Of a stretch of 7,952 nucleotides of DNA, positions 1-5,529 are shown in pieces (the first letter of the stretch is position 1; each line of letters begins with the position of its first letter). Origin of the DNA: Flavobacteriaceae bacterium (lineage in GTDB: Bacteria; Bacteroidota; Bacteroidia; Flavobacteriales; Flavobacteriaceae); NCBI GenBank assembly GCA_016649785.1, contig JAENXB010000130.1, positions 1 to 7,952 of the forward strand, given 5' to 3'. Under the pieces are notes generated by a model. That model did no database searches and had not been told where the DNA came from. It saw only the letters and a list, made by a program, of their open reading frames with translations. A program made the position numbers and the translations under genes.

Positions 1-1152
1 GATGTAGGGCTTTCAACAACACCCACTGTGGAGGTTGCCGTTGCTATGGAAAGAGCGAATGGTGGGATCATCCTTACCGCAAGCCATAATCCGAAGCAAT
101 GGAATGCGCTGAAATTACTCAATGATAAAGGAGAATTTTTGAATGGGGAAGAAGGGGCGAAGATCCTTGAATACGCCGAAAATGAAGATTTTAACTTTTC
201 TGAAGTGGATGATCTGGGAAAAATAATTCCTATTGACGATTATATAGAAAGACATATTGAGGAAGTTTTAAAGCTGAAGCTGGTAGATGTAAATGCGATC
301 AAAAACGCCAATTTTAAAGTAGTTGTAGATGCTGTGAATTCTACCGGCGGAATCGCAATTCCGACGCTCTTGAAAAAATTTGGTGTGGAGGTAGTAGAAT
401 TATACTGTGAGCCAAATGGGGAATTTCCACATAATCCAGAGCCTTTGAAAGAGCATTTAGGCGATATCTGTAAATTGGTGGTTGAAGAAAAGGCGGATCT
501 GGGAATTGTAGTGGATCCGGATGTGGACAGGCTGGCTTTTATAGACGAAAAAGGGCAGATGTTTGGAGAAGAATATACCCTTGTGGCCTGTGCCGATTTT
601 GTGCTGAGCAAAACCCTCGGCGATACCGTGAGCAACTTGTCATCTTCCAGGGCTTTGCGCGATCTTACCCAAAGTCACGGACAAAAGTACCGGGCAAGTG
701 CGGTGGGCGAAGTGAATGTGGTGCAGCTTATGAAAGATACCAACGCCATTATTGGCGGTGAGGGAAACGGTGGGATAATTTATCCCGAAGCTCATTACGG
801 GCGGGATAGTCTTGTGGGGGTAGCCTTATTTTTGACATATTTGGCAGAAAAGAAAACTTCGGTTTCAGCTTTAAAAGAAAGTTATCCGGTTTATTTTATG
901 AGCAAAAACAAAATTGAACTTACACCGGATCTGGATGTTGATGCTATTTTAGAAACCGTGCGGGAAAATTATAAAAAAGAGCAAATAACTACAATTGATG
1001 GGGTGAAAATAGATTTTTCTGAAAACTGGGTTCACCTTAGAAAATCCAATACAGAACCTATTATTAGAATTTATACCGAGGCAAAAAGCCAGGAGGAAGC
1101 AGATGAACTCGCTCAAAAAATGATAAGGGAGATCAAAGAAATTGTAGCTTAA
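1..1152 (+). CDS. glmM: Phosphoglucosamine mutase GlmM, 5'-truncated by the window edge
   Basis: This cytoplasmic enzyme of the alpha-D-phosphohexomutase family interconverts glucosamine-6-phosphate and glucosamine-1-phosphate, a step toward UDP-GlcNAc for peptidoglycan and lipid A. The frame is open from base 1 (reads DVGLSTTPTVEVAV), so the true start lies outside the window; about 85-90 N-terminal residues appear to be missing. All four family signatures are present in order: the catalytic phosphoserine loop TASHNP (Ser codon 82-84), the metal-binding loop DPDVDR (514-531), the sugar-binding loop GEGNGG (757-774), and the phosphate-binding loop RKSNTEP with a following Arg (from 1039). It ends with TAA at 1150-1152. 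The Bacteroidota version is often annotated phosphomannomutase/phosphoglucomutase. The GEGNGG loop and overall sequence fit GlmM better, but substrate specificity is inferred. A GTG at 28 is internal and is not the start. Confidence 0.93.
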   Translation, partial: DVGLSTTPTVEVAVAMERANGGIILTASHNPKQWNALKLLNDKGEFLNGEEGAKILEYAENEDFNFSEVDDLGKIIPIDDYIERHIEEVLKLKLVDVNAIKNANFKVVVDAVNSTGGIAIPTLLKKFGVEVVELYCEPNGEFPHNPEPLKEHLGDICKLVVEEKADLGIVVDPDVDRLAFIDEKGQMFGEEYTLVACADFVLSKTLGDTVSNLSSSRALRDLTQSHGQKYRASAVGEVNVVQLMKDTNAIIGGEGNGGIIYPEAHYGRDSLVGVALFLTYLAEKKTSVSALKESYPVYFMSKNKIELTPDLDVDAILETVRENYKKEQITTIDGVKIDFSENWVHLRKSNTEPIIRIYTEAKSQEEADELAQKMIREIKEIVA

Positions 1153-1361
1153 TTATGTTTTCGTGGTTGGATTTCACGATTCCGAGTTTCACGCAGCGGG
1201 CGCAGTGGTTACGCAGCGGACGCGGCGTAAAAACTTTCGACTGTATTGGTTTGATTTCTGGATTTCTCGCAGCGGGCGCAGCGGACGCGGCGAAAAATTT
1301 TTCCGCTGCGGGACGCTGCGTTTTTTTCCTCCGCGACCGCCGCGTGAAAACATTACATTCT
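1153..1361. repeat. GC-rich palindromic CGCAGCGG repeat island
   Basis: This non-coding spacer lies between the tail ends of glmM and the GxxExxY gene. It is built from degenerate units of about 9 bp, CGCAGCGG(G/A). The 14-mer cgcagcgggcgcag occurs at 1192-1205 and 1268-1281. The 16-mer cgcagcggacgcggcg occurs at 1212-1227 and 1277-1292. Inverted copies lie at 1303-1320 and around 1331-1345. The outer ends are inverted repeats: tttcacgcagcgg at 1187-1199 matches the reverse complement of 1337-1349 at 12 of 13 positions. Still further out, atgttttc at 1155-1162 is mirrored by gaaaacat at 1345-1352. The island is strikingly GC-rich next to AT-rich flanks. From general experience, similar CGCAG-type repeats often sit beside GxxExxY genes in Bacteroidota. 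Mobility is inferred, not shown. Confidence 0.8.
1268..1327 (+). terminator. Hairpin plus T-run within the repeat island, possible glmM terminator
   Basis: The arms cgcagcg (1268-1274) and cgctgcg (1314-1320) enclose a second stem, gcagcgg (1278-1284) with ccgctgc (1303-1309). A small ggc/ggga internal loop separates the stems, and the terminal loop is 18 nt. Seven T residues (1321-1327) follow directly, the classical intrinsic-terminator layout for transcription coming from glmM. The opposite strand has no T-run after the hairpin. The role is inferred from structure only, since the hairpin may simply be part of the repeat element. Confidence 0.4.
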
Positions 1362-1748
1362 CTAAAGTTTATTCGCTATTCTATGTATCCCGTCCTTTAG
1401 GTGCTTGGTGTTGAAATTGATCAACAACCCAAGTTTTATATCTTTCATTTTTATATAAGTCAAAGTTTGTGCGAAATGAACGGCGGCCAGGTTTTCTGTT
1501 GATTTTATTTCCACCAAAACTTTGTTTTCTACAAGTAAATCAATTCGAAAACCGGCTTCAAAACGTATTGTTTTGTAATTCATTGGTACCGGAACCTGTG
1601 CTTCTGCAATATATCCTGCCTGGGTCAATTCATACTGTAAACATTTTTCATAAACAGATTCCAATAAGCCCGGCCCTAATTCAGTATGAATCTTAAAAGC
1701 CTGATCCAGAATGGCAGTGCAAATTTGGTTTTCTGTTTTTTGTTCCAT
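1362..1748 (-). CDS. GxxExxY family protein, PD-(D/E)XK nuclease-like
   Basis: This 128-residue soluble protein belongs to the GxxExxY family (PDDEXK_3 type). The name-giving motif is visible as GLLESVY (Gly27, Glu30, Tyr33) within the conserved LGPGLLESVYEKCL block. It is followed by the QVPVPMNYK segment (51-59), then FRIDLLVE with Asp70, and VEIKS with Glu80 and Lys82. The latter two give the D...ExK pattern of the PD-(D/E)XK nuclease fold, and the family's closing KLGLLINF block is at 105-112. The length is typical for the family. The start is ATG at 1748-1746, only 5 bp after the acyltransferase stop, with no Shine-Dalgarno, so it could be co-transcribed with that gene. The 3' end is 12 bp from the inverted-repeat boundary of the GC-rich island. 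Biological role and nuclease activity are unproven for the family; assignment to it is firm. Confidence 0.88.
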   Translation of the reverse strand: MEQKTENQICTAILDQAFKIHTELGPGLLESVYEKCLQYELTQAGYIAEAQVPVPMNYKTIRFEAGFRIDLLVENKVLVEIKSTENLAAVHFAQTLTYIKMKDIKLGLLINFNTKHLKDGIHRIANKL

Positions 1749-1753
1749 AACAA

Positions 1754-2671
1754 CTATATTTTACGGGTTTTAAAAATCACGGCATCTTTTGGGATGGGAG
1801 CATTTCGGTGTTTCCATCTTTTATGTGTCCACAGGTAATATTCAGGGGCCTTTCTTATTTGTTTTTCCAATTCGGTCAAAAAGCTCCCGGTAATTTTAAA
1901 TGCAGGTTCCTCTTTTGGATTATCGGAAATCGTGATAAAAGTTGCCTGATAATATCCTCGTTTTTGCTTCTCTACCTGTAAATAAACCACCGCTATATCC
2001 AGTTTTGGGGCCAGCTTTTCTGCCCCTATAAAAACAGGAACAGTACTGCCCATAAATTCTGTCCAGAATTTGGCACGGTTAAGTTTTGGGGACTGATCTG
2101 CTACCATAAAATATATGCCGCGTATTCCTTCCCTTTGATTGCGTATAATTTTGGTGATAGTCTCACTACTGGAAATAAGTTCAGCATTAAACCTTGCGCG
2201 AATATCTTTTGCTAATTTATCAAAACACTTGTTTTTAATTTTCTTGTATATCCCAAATCCCTTATAATCAATATCGTATAATTGTATGGAGTTGGCCCAT
2301 TCATAACTTGCATAATGCCCGCACATTACAATTATGCTTTTATCCATTTTGCGAATGCGTTCTATTTCTTCGAGGTTGGTAAAGGTAAAACGTTGTTTAA
2401 GTTGGTTATTGGAAATGGATATACTTTTGATCATTTCCAAAAACATATCGCACATATGCCTGTAAAATTTTCGGGTAATTGTTTTTATTTCCTCTGAAGA
2501 CTTTTCGGGGAAAACAAGTTCCAGGTTTTCGGTTACGATTTTTTTTCTGTATCCAATAATGTGATAAACCAAAATAAAAACCAGGTCTGAAATTTTGTAG
2601 AAAAGCCTAAAGGGCAAACGGGAAATCAGCCATAAAAAGGGGTATACAAACCAAAAAACTAATAACTCCAT
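1754..2671 (-). CDS. LpxL/HtrB-family lipid A (lysophospholipid-type) acyltransferase
   Basis: This is an inner-membrane acyltransferase of the lipid A biosynthesis family, which transfers a secondary acyl chain onto a lipid A precursor. The chosen start is ATG at 2671-2669, giving 305 residues. A TTG two codons upstream (2677) is a poorer choice because it adds only two residues and ATG is the usual start. The N-terminal 40 residues are hydrophobic (MELLVFWFVYPFLWLISRL...), as expected for the family's membrane anchor. The catalytic HX4E motif is in GHYASYEW (about His119 and Glu124 from this start). ADQSP (about 191-195) and the C-terminal YYLWTHKRWKHR block (about 278-289) are also family hallmarks, and the length is normal. 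The gene diverges from the rhomboid gene, and the GxxExxY gene follows 5 bp downstream. The exact acceptor cannot be read from sequence; Bacteroidota also use this family for other lipids. Confidence 0.88.
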   Translation of the reverse strand: MELLVFWFVYPFLWLISRLPFRLFYKISDLVFILVYHIIGYRKKIVTENLELVFPEKSSEEIKTITRKFYRHMCDMFLEMIKSISISNNQLKQRFTFTNLEEIERIRKMDKSIIVMCGHYASYEWANSIQLYDIDYKGFGIYKKIKNKCFDKLAKDIRARFNAELISSSETITKIIRNQREGIRGIYFMVADQSPKLNRAKFWTEFMGSTVPVFIGAEKLAPKLDIAVVYLQVEKQKRGYYQATFITISDNPKEEPAFKITGSFLTELEKQIRKAPEYYLWTHKRWKHRNAPIPKDAVIFKTRKI

Positions 2672-2687
2672 CGACAAAAAATTTCAG

Positions 2688-2695
2688 CAAATATA
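2688..2695 (-). promoter_or_regulatory. Candidate -7 box TATATTTG for the acyltransferase gene
   Basis: The minus strand reads TATATTTG, an exact match to the Bacteroidota -7 consensus TAnnTTTG. It ends 16 nt before the ATG at 2671, which would leave a leader of roughly 10 nt. I find no clear TTG -33 box at 17-23 nt spacing, so this is a half-match in AT-rich DNA. Confidence 0.4.
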
Positions 2696-2698
2696 TGG

Positions 2699-2706
2699 TA
2701 TATTTG
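2699..2706 (+). promoter_or_regulatory. Candidate -7 box TATATTTG for the rhomboid gene
   Basis: The plus strand reads TATATTTG, an exact TAnnTTTG match, 19 nt before the ATG at 2726. Only three bases separate it from the opposing box at 2688-2695, so the two promoters would overlap. No convincing -33 TTG is seen. A purine-rich aggaag at 2715-2720, 5 nt before the ATG, looks like a ribosome binding site, unusual among the genes here. Confidence 0.4.
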
Positions 2707-2725
2707 GCACTAAAAGGAAGTATCT

Positions 2726-3373
2726 ATGGGGGATTTAAGCGTGGTTACCATCATTGTTATCGCAATAAATGTGATTGTTTCATTTAAGGGTTTTAGTGAT
2801 AATGGGTTTTTTGAGAAATATAAATTTAACGTAGCCGATATCAAAGGGGGCGCGAAATACCAAATTTTAACTTCCGGTTTTCTTCATGTAAACACTTCCC
2901 ATTTATTCGTAAACATGCTTACCCTGTATTTTTTCTCTAATGTGGTCTTAGGCTATTTAGGTCCCCTGGGCTTTTTATTGGTTTACCTGGCCAGCTTAAT
3001 TGTGGGGAATTTACTGAGCTACTTTTTTCATAAAAATGACAACGCATATACCGCAGTTGGAGCCAGTGGAGCGGTGATGGGAATTTTGTATTCTGCTATT
3101 TTGTTAAGGCCCGATATGATGCTTGGGCTGTTCTTCATAATTCCCGTTCCGGCCTATGTTTTTGGGATCGGATATTTGTTTTATACCATTTACGGGATGA
3201 AACGTCAATTGGGGAATATTGGCCATGATGCCCATTTTGGTGGTGCCGTGGGAGGATATATGCTCACGCTTATATTGGCTCCCTGGGTTTTTCAGGAACA
3301 TTTATTAATGGTAATATTATTAGCCGTGCCTATCTTGATTTTATTTATCCTTCAAAAAGCAGGTAAAATATAA
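2726..3373 (+). CDS. Rhomboid-family intramembrane serine protease
   Basis: This 215-residue polytopic membrane protein cleaves substrates within or near the lipid bilayer using a Ser-His dyad. About seven hydrophobic segments can be seen (roughly residues 5-20, 58-77, 80-101, 108-127, 130-156, 168-188, 191-209), fitting a six-helix rhomboid core with one extra C-terminal helix. The active-site pieces are all present: HLFVN in helix 2 (His59 and Asn63, equivalent to the GlpG HxxxN oxyanion residues), GASG with nucleophile Ser114, and AHFGGAVGG with His170. The ATG at 2726 is preceded by aggaag at a good distance. The SIMPL gene follows in the same direction after 55 bp, but with its own candidate promoter. 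The substrate is unknown. I infer an active protease because no catalytic residue is missing. Confidence 0.93.
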   Translation: MGDLSVVTIIVIAINVIVSFKGFSDNGFFEKYKFNVADIKGGAKYQILTSGFLHVNTSHLFVNMLTLYFFSNVVLGYLGPLGFLLVYLASLIVGNLLSYFFHKNDNAYTAVGASGAVMGILYSAILLRPDMMLGLFFIIPVPAYVFGIGYLFYTIYGMKRQLGNIGHDAHFGGAVGGYMLTLILAPWVFQEHLLMVILLAVPILILFILQKAGKI

Positions 3374-3391
3374 GCTTGGTATCTTAATTGT

Positions 3392-3399
3392 TATATTTG
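3392..3399 (+). promoter_or_regulatory. Candidate -7 box TATATTTG for the SIMPL gene
   Basis: This exact TAnnTTTG match lies in the 55-bp gap after the rhomboid stop and ends 29 nt before the ATG at 3429. The nearest upstream TTG (3376-3378) is only 13 nt away, shorter than the 17-23 nt expected, so the -33 element is weak or absent. It suggests that the SIMPL gene can be transcribed independently of the rhomboid gene. Confidence 0.4.
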
Positions 3400-3404
3400 G
3401 TACA

Positions 3405-3420
3405 AATCAATTAAAACAAA
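3405..3420 (+). repeat. 16-bp direct repeat, copy 1 (upstream of SIMPL gene)
   Basis: The sequence aatcaattaaaacaaa here is identical to 4123-4138, immediately after the same gene. The match stops exactly at both ends. The two copies bracket the SIMPL coding region. Its meaning is unknown, and AT-rich chance similarity is possible. Confidence 0.6.
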
Positions 3421-3428
3421 CAATAATT

Positions 3429-4124
3429 ATGAAATCAATTCTAATATTATTCGTTGCAATGAGCACTTTTGCCATACAGGCACAGCAAGTTTTAACCCCA
3501 CAACCTATGGTTACGGTAACCGGGGAAGGTATTGTAAAAGTTATCCCGGACCAGGTCCTTATCAAATCCCGAATTGAACATGAAGGGGATAATGCCCAGG
3601 AGGTAAAAAAGAAAAATGATGCGGTGGTAGATCAGGTTATAAAATATTTGAAAGCACAGGGAATTCCTAAAAAAAATATCCAGACCGATTATCTTAATCT
3701 TAACAAGAATTACAACTATAACGATAAAACCTATTCTTATGTGGCAAATCAGGCAATTTCAATAAAACTTGAAGACCTGAAAAATTACGAAAAAATTATC
3801 AGCGGATTAATGGGAGTTGGGCTAAACAGGATTGATGGAATTCAGTTTAAATCTTCGGAAATTGAAAAACACAAAACCGAAGCCAGAAAAAAAGCGGTTA
3901 TGGATGCCAAAAAGAAAGCTACAGAATATGCAACCCCGTTAAATCAAAGCATCGGGAGGGCCTTTAGCATCAGTGAAATTGAAATCGGCAACTTCCCCCC
4001 AGTTTACAGGGTGAATGAGATGATGAAAGCCAGTTCAGATGCTGCTCAACAGGAAACCATCGCTCCGGGTGAAATGGAAGTAAGCGCAAAAGTAACCGTA
4101 GGCTTTCATCTGAATCAGGAATAA
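3429..4124 (+). CDS. Exported SIMPL domain (DUF541) protein
   Basis: This 231-residue secreted protein is of the SIMPL/DUF541 family, whose members are periplasmic or outer-membrane-associated and often linked to stress tolerance; the molecular function is not established. Residues 1-18 form a signal peptide (MKSILILFVAMSTFAIQA) with likely cleavage before QQ. The absence of a lipobox cysteine argues for a soluble exported product. The family's opening strand is clear: MVTVTGEGIVKVIPDQVLI at 27-45, including the conserved Pro-Asp. A long Lys-rich helical region follows (about 145-168, EIEKHKTEARKKAVMDAKKK), and the domain ends with a typical amphipathic strand, VSAKVTVGFHL. The ATG at 3429 has no Shine-Dalgarno. 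The gene ends just before a strong bidirectional terminator shared with the convergent thioredoxin gene. Confidence 0.88.
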   Translation: MKSILILFVAMSTFAIQAQQVLTPQPMVTVTGEGIVKVIPDQVLIKSRIEHEGDNAQEVKKKNDAVVDQVIKYLKAQGIPKKNIQTDYLNLNKNYNYNDKTYSYVANQAISIKLEDLKNYEKIISGLMGVGLNRIDGIQFKSSEIEKHKTEARKKAVMDAKKKATEYATPLNQSIGRAFSISEIEIGNFPPVYRVNEMMKASSDAAQQETIAPGEMEVSAKVTVGFHLNQE

Positions 4125-4138
4125 TCAATTAAAACAAA
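4123..4138 (+). repeat. 16-bp direct repeat, copy 2 (downstream of SIMPL gene)
   Basis: This is an identical copy of 3405-3420 (aatcaattaaaacaaa). Its first two bases are the last two of the SIMPL stop codon, and its end runs into the A-tract of the terminator stem. Confidence 0.6.
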
Positions 4139-4175
4139 AAAGCCACGGAAAACAGTATAGTTTCCGTGGCTTTTT
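4137..4175. terminator. Bidirectional intrinsic terminator between convergent genes
   Basis: This is a perfect hairpin: gccacggaaa (4142-4151) pairs with tttccgtggc (4161-4170) across a 9-nt loop. A-tract 4137-4141 and T-tract 4171-4175 extend the stem and supply a U-run on both strands. It lies 12 nt after the SIMPL stop and 17 nt after the thioredoxin stop on the other strand, so it can end both transcripts. Confidence 0.92.
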
Positions 4176-4192
4176 GTTTTTAAAAGAAAGAA

Positions 4193-5308
4193 TTATTTTT
4201 CCAACAGTTCCTTTACTTTAGCTTCCAGAGCATCGCCTCTTAAATTTGTAGCGACAATCACTCCGTTTTCATCTATAATAAATGCTGCAGGAATGGCCCT
4301 TACACCATAAAGTAGCGCTATTGGCTCTTGCCAGAATTGCAAGTTGGAAACATGGTTCCAGGTCAATTTATCATCCTTAATGGCTTGAATCCATTTGTCT
4401 TTTTGTCCTTCTCGATCCAAAGAAACCCCAATAATATTAAAACCCTGTTCGTGGTATTTGTTATAGATCCTAACTAGATTAGGATTTTCAATTCTACAAG
4501 GTTTGCACCAGGCAGCCCAAAAATCTATCAGGGTAATTTTTCCCATACTATCCTTCAGGGCTATTACTTCCCCCTCTGGATTAGGCGCCGAAAATTCAGG
4601 AGCTTTGCTTCCAATTTCCACCGTATTGCGTTTGTCCAGGTTTTCTTTAAGAGTTATCGCTAAAGGTGTTTGTTTTAAGCCTTCAGTTAAAGTTTCATAA
4701 AGCGCTTTTACTTCACTTGTTGTGGCTCCCATATTTATCATATCGGTTAAAACCAAAACAGATACAAAGGTGTCCGGATTTTCCTTGACAATTTTTTTCT
4801 TAAAGGTCATATCGTCATTTCGAAGCGTTTCTTCTTCCTTTTGCAATTTTGCTATTGTTGAAGAATCCTTAGTAGTTGTTATGGTTTGTCTCAAATCGGC
4901 CCTAATTTTCATCACGCGCCGGTTCAAATTTTTCAAATGGTCCAGGTAGGAATAGAAAACTTTATTTTCCTTGCCCCCGGAAACCTGGGATGTAGGCAAA
5001 CTATCCTTAAAGATTTCAAAATTGACCTGTTCATTTTCAGAAATAAAGATCACATTCCCGTTCAAACCTTCAATATTTAAAAAACTTAAATTAGATTGGG
5101 TTATTGCAGGAAGGTCCAGATTGAACTTTTCGTCTTTAATAACCACTGAATCTATTTTTACGGGCTGGTTATTGCTGTCCAGTTCTGATAAATAAACCAT
5201 TTTGCCATTTTCAACATTTTTAATTTTACCGGAAATGGAATATCCTTCAGGGTCTTTTTGACATCCAAGAATACTCAGTATAATAATTGCAGTTAGGAAC
5301 TGTTTCAT
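4193..5308 (-). CDS. TlpA/ResA-like thioredoxin lipoprotein with N-terminal DUF4369-type domain
   Basis: This 371-residue predicted lipoprotein is anchored on the periplasmic side and probably acts as a thiol-disulfide oxidoreductase. The N-terminus MKQFLTAIIILSILGC carries a lipobox with Cys16. Residues about 22-110 resemble the DUF4369 beta domain common in Bacteroidota TlpA-like proteins (YSISGKIKNVENGKMVYL, DSVVIKDEKF). A charged helical linker follows (about 115-225). The thioredoxin/AhpC-TSA domain starts near IGSKAPEFSAPN (232-243), with the active site WCKPC (Cys268, Cys271) and the cis-Pro loop AIPAAF (Pro340). The domain order and length are usual for the family. The start is ATG at 5308-5306, which has no Shine-Dalgarno. 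The redox partner or substrate cannot be told from context; neighbours give no cytochrome c maturation genes. Confidence 0.92.
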   Translation of the reverse strand: MKQFLTAIIILSILGCQKDPEGYSISGKIKNVENGKMVYLSELDSNNQPVKIDSVVIKDEKFNLDLPAITQSNLSFLNIEGLNGNVIFISENEQVNFEIFKDSLPTSQVSGGKENKVFYSYLDHLKNLNRRVMKIRADLRQTITTTKDSSTIAKLQKEEETLRNDDMTFKKKIVKENPDTFVSVLVLTDMINMGATTSEVKALYETLTEGLKQTPLAITLKENLDKRNTVEIGSKAPEFSAPNPEGEVIALKDSMGKITLIDFWAAWCKPCRIENPNLVRIYNKYHEQGFNIIGVSLDREGQKDKWIQAIKDDKLTWNHVSNLQFWQEPIALLYGVRAIPAAFIIDENGVIVATNLRGDALEAKVKELLEK

Positions 5309-5328
5309 AGGTATATATTTATTGTTTG

Positions 5329-5366
5329 TTCGTTATATGAAATTCGCATAGGTTCGTAGATGTTCG
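5329..5366 (-). repeat. Four regularly spaced CGAA (TTCG on +) words in the likely leader
   Basis: TTCG occurs on the plus strand at 5329-5332, 5343-5346, 5353-5356 and 5363-5366. The last three are exactly 10 bp apart, and the surrounding 7-mer ttcgcat is repeated at 5343 and 5363. The words lie between the candidate promoter and the ATG of the thioredoxin lipoprotein gene. They may be an operator or an RNA-level site, or chance. Confidence 0.4.
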
Positions 5367-5391
5367 CATCGTATTTGCAATATACTTATTT

Positions 5392-5425
5392 CAAAAATAG
5401 ATTATTTTTGTGCAAAAATACACAA
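5392..5425 (-). promoter_or_regulatory. Candidate flavobacterial promoter for the thioredoxin lipoprotein gene
   Basis: On the minus strand TTG (5425-5423) is followed after 23 nt by TATTTTTG (5399-5392). This fits the upper limit of the TTG-N17-23-TAnnTTTG pattern reported for flavobacteria. It would give a leader of about 75 nt containing the CGAA repeats. The area is very AT-rich, and a second TATTTTTG lies at 5420-5413, so the exact site is uncertain. Confidence 0.35.
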
Positions 5426-5485
5426 CTGGTATTTGAAACACGTGCTTAGTTTATAAAAAAATGTTAATTTACATCCGTTGGTAGA

Positions 5486-5512
5486 TTGGACTTAAATGAA
5501 ATGGTAATTTTG
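5486..5512 (+). promoter_or_regulatory. Candidate promoter for the GAF-domain protein gene
   Basis: TAATTTTG at 5505-5512 is an exact TAnnTTTG match ending 17 nt before the ATG at 5530. A TTG at 5486-5488 lies 16 nt upstream of it, one short of the reported 17-23 nt range; another TTG at 5478 is 24 nt away. The position and both boxes make it plausible. Confidence 0.5.
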
Positions 5513-5529
5513 CCCTATTATTATAAAGT

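Larger units (their letters stand above)
5309..5529. other. Divergent intergenic regulatory region
   Basis: These 221 bp separate the divergent thioredoxin-lipoprotein and GAF-protein genes. They hold AT-rich promoter-like boxes on both strands and four TTCG words at 5329-5366. No ORF, tRNA or other RNA gene is visible. Confidence 0.6.

Noticed and set aside
240..635. 131-codon minus-strand frame inside glmM
   Set aside because: It is antisense to an intact, strongly conserved glmM. The Ser/Thr-rich product is typical of a shadow frame.
1187..1349. CRISPR array
   Set aside because: The units are short (about 9 bp), degenerate and nearly contiguous, with inverted copies and no uniform spacers. 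No cas genes are nearby.
1155..1414. Two overlapping plus-strand open frames of about 80 codons
   Set aside because: They translate the GC-rich repeat island and the 3' end of the GxxExxY gene antisense. The products are low-complexity Arg/Ala/Gly-rich and resemble no protein.
2671..2677. TTG at 2677 as acyltransferase start
   Set aside because: It adds only two residues. ATG at 2671 is a standard start and gives the expected N-terminal anchor.
4503..5195. Several plus-strand frames of 64-75 codons
   Set aside because: They are antisense shadows of the TlpA-like gene, whose domains are complete on the minus strand.
5359..5370. GATG-TTCG-CATC as a stable UUCG tetraloop hairpin
   Set aside because: The stem is only 4 bp with G-C rather than C-G closing, and the likely transcript is the other strand. 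It is too weak to call an RNA element.
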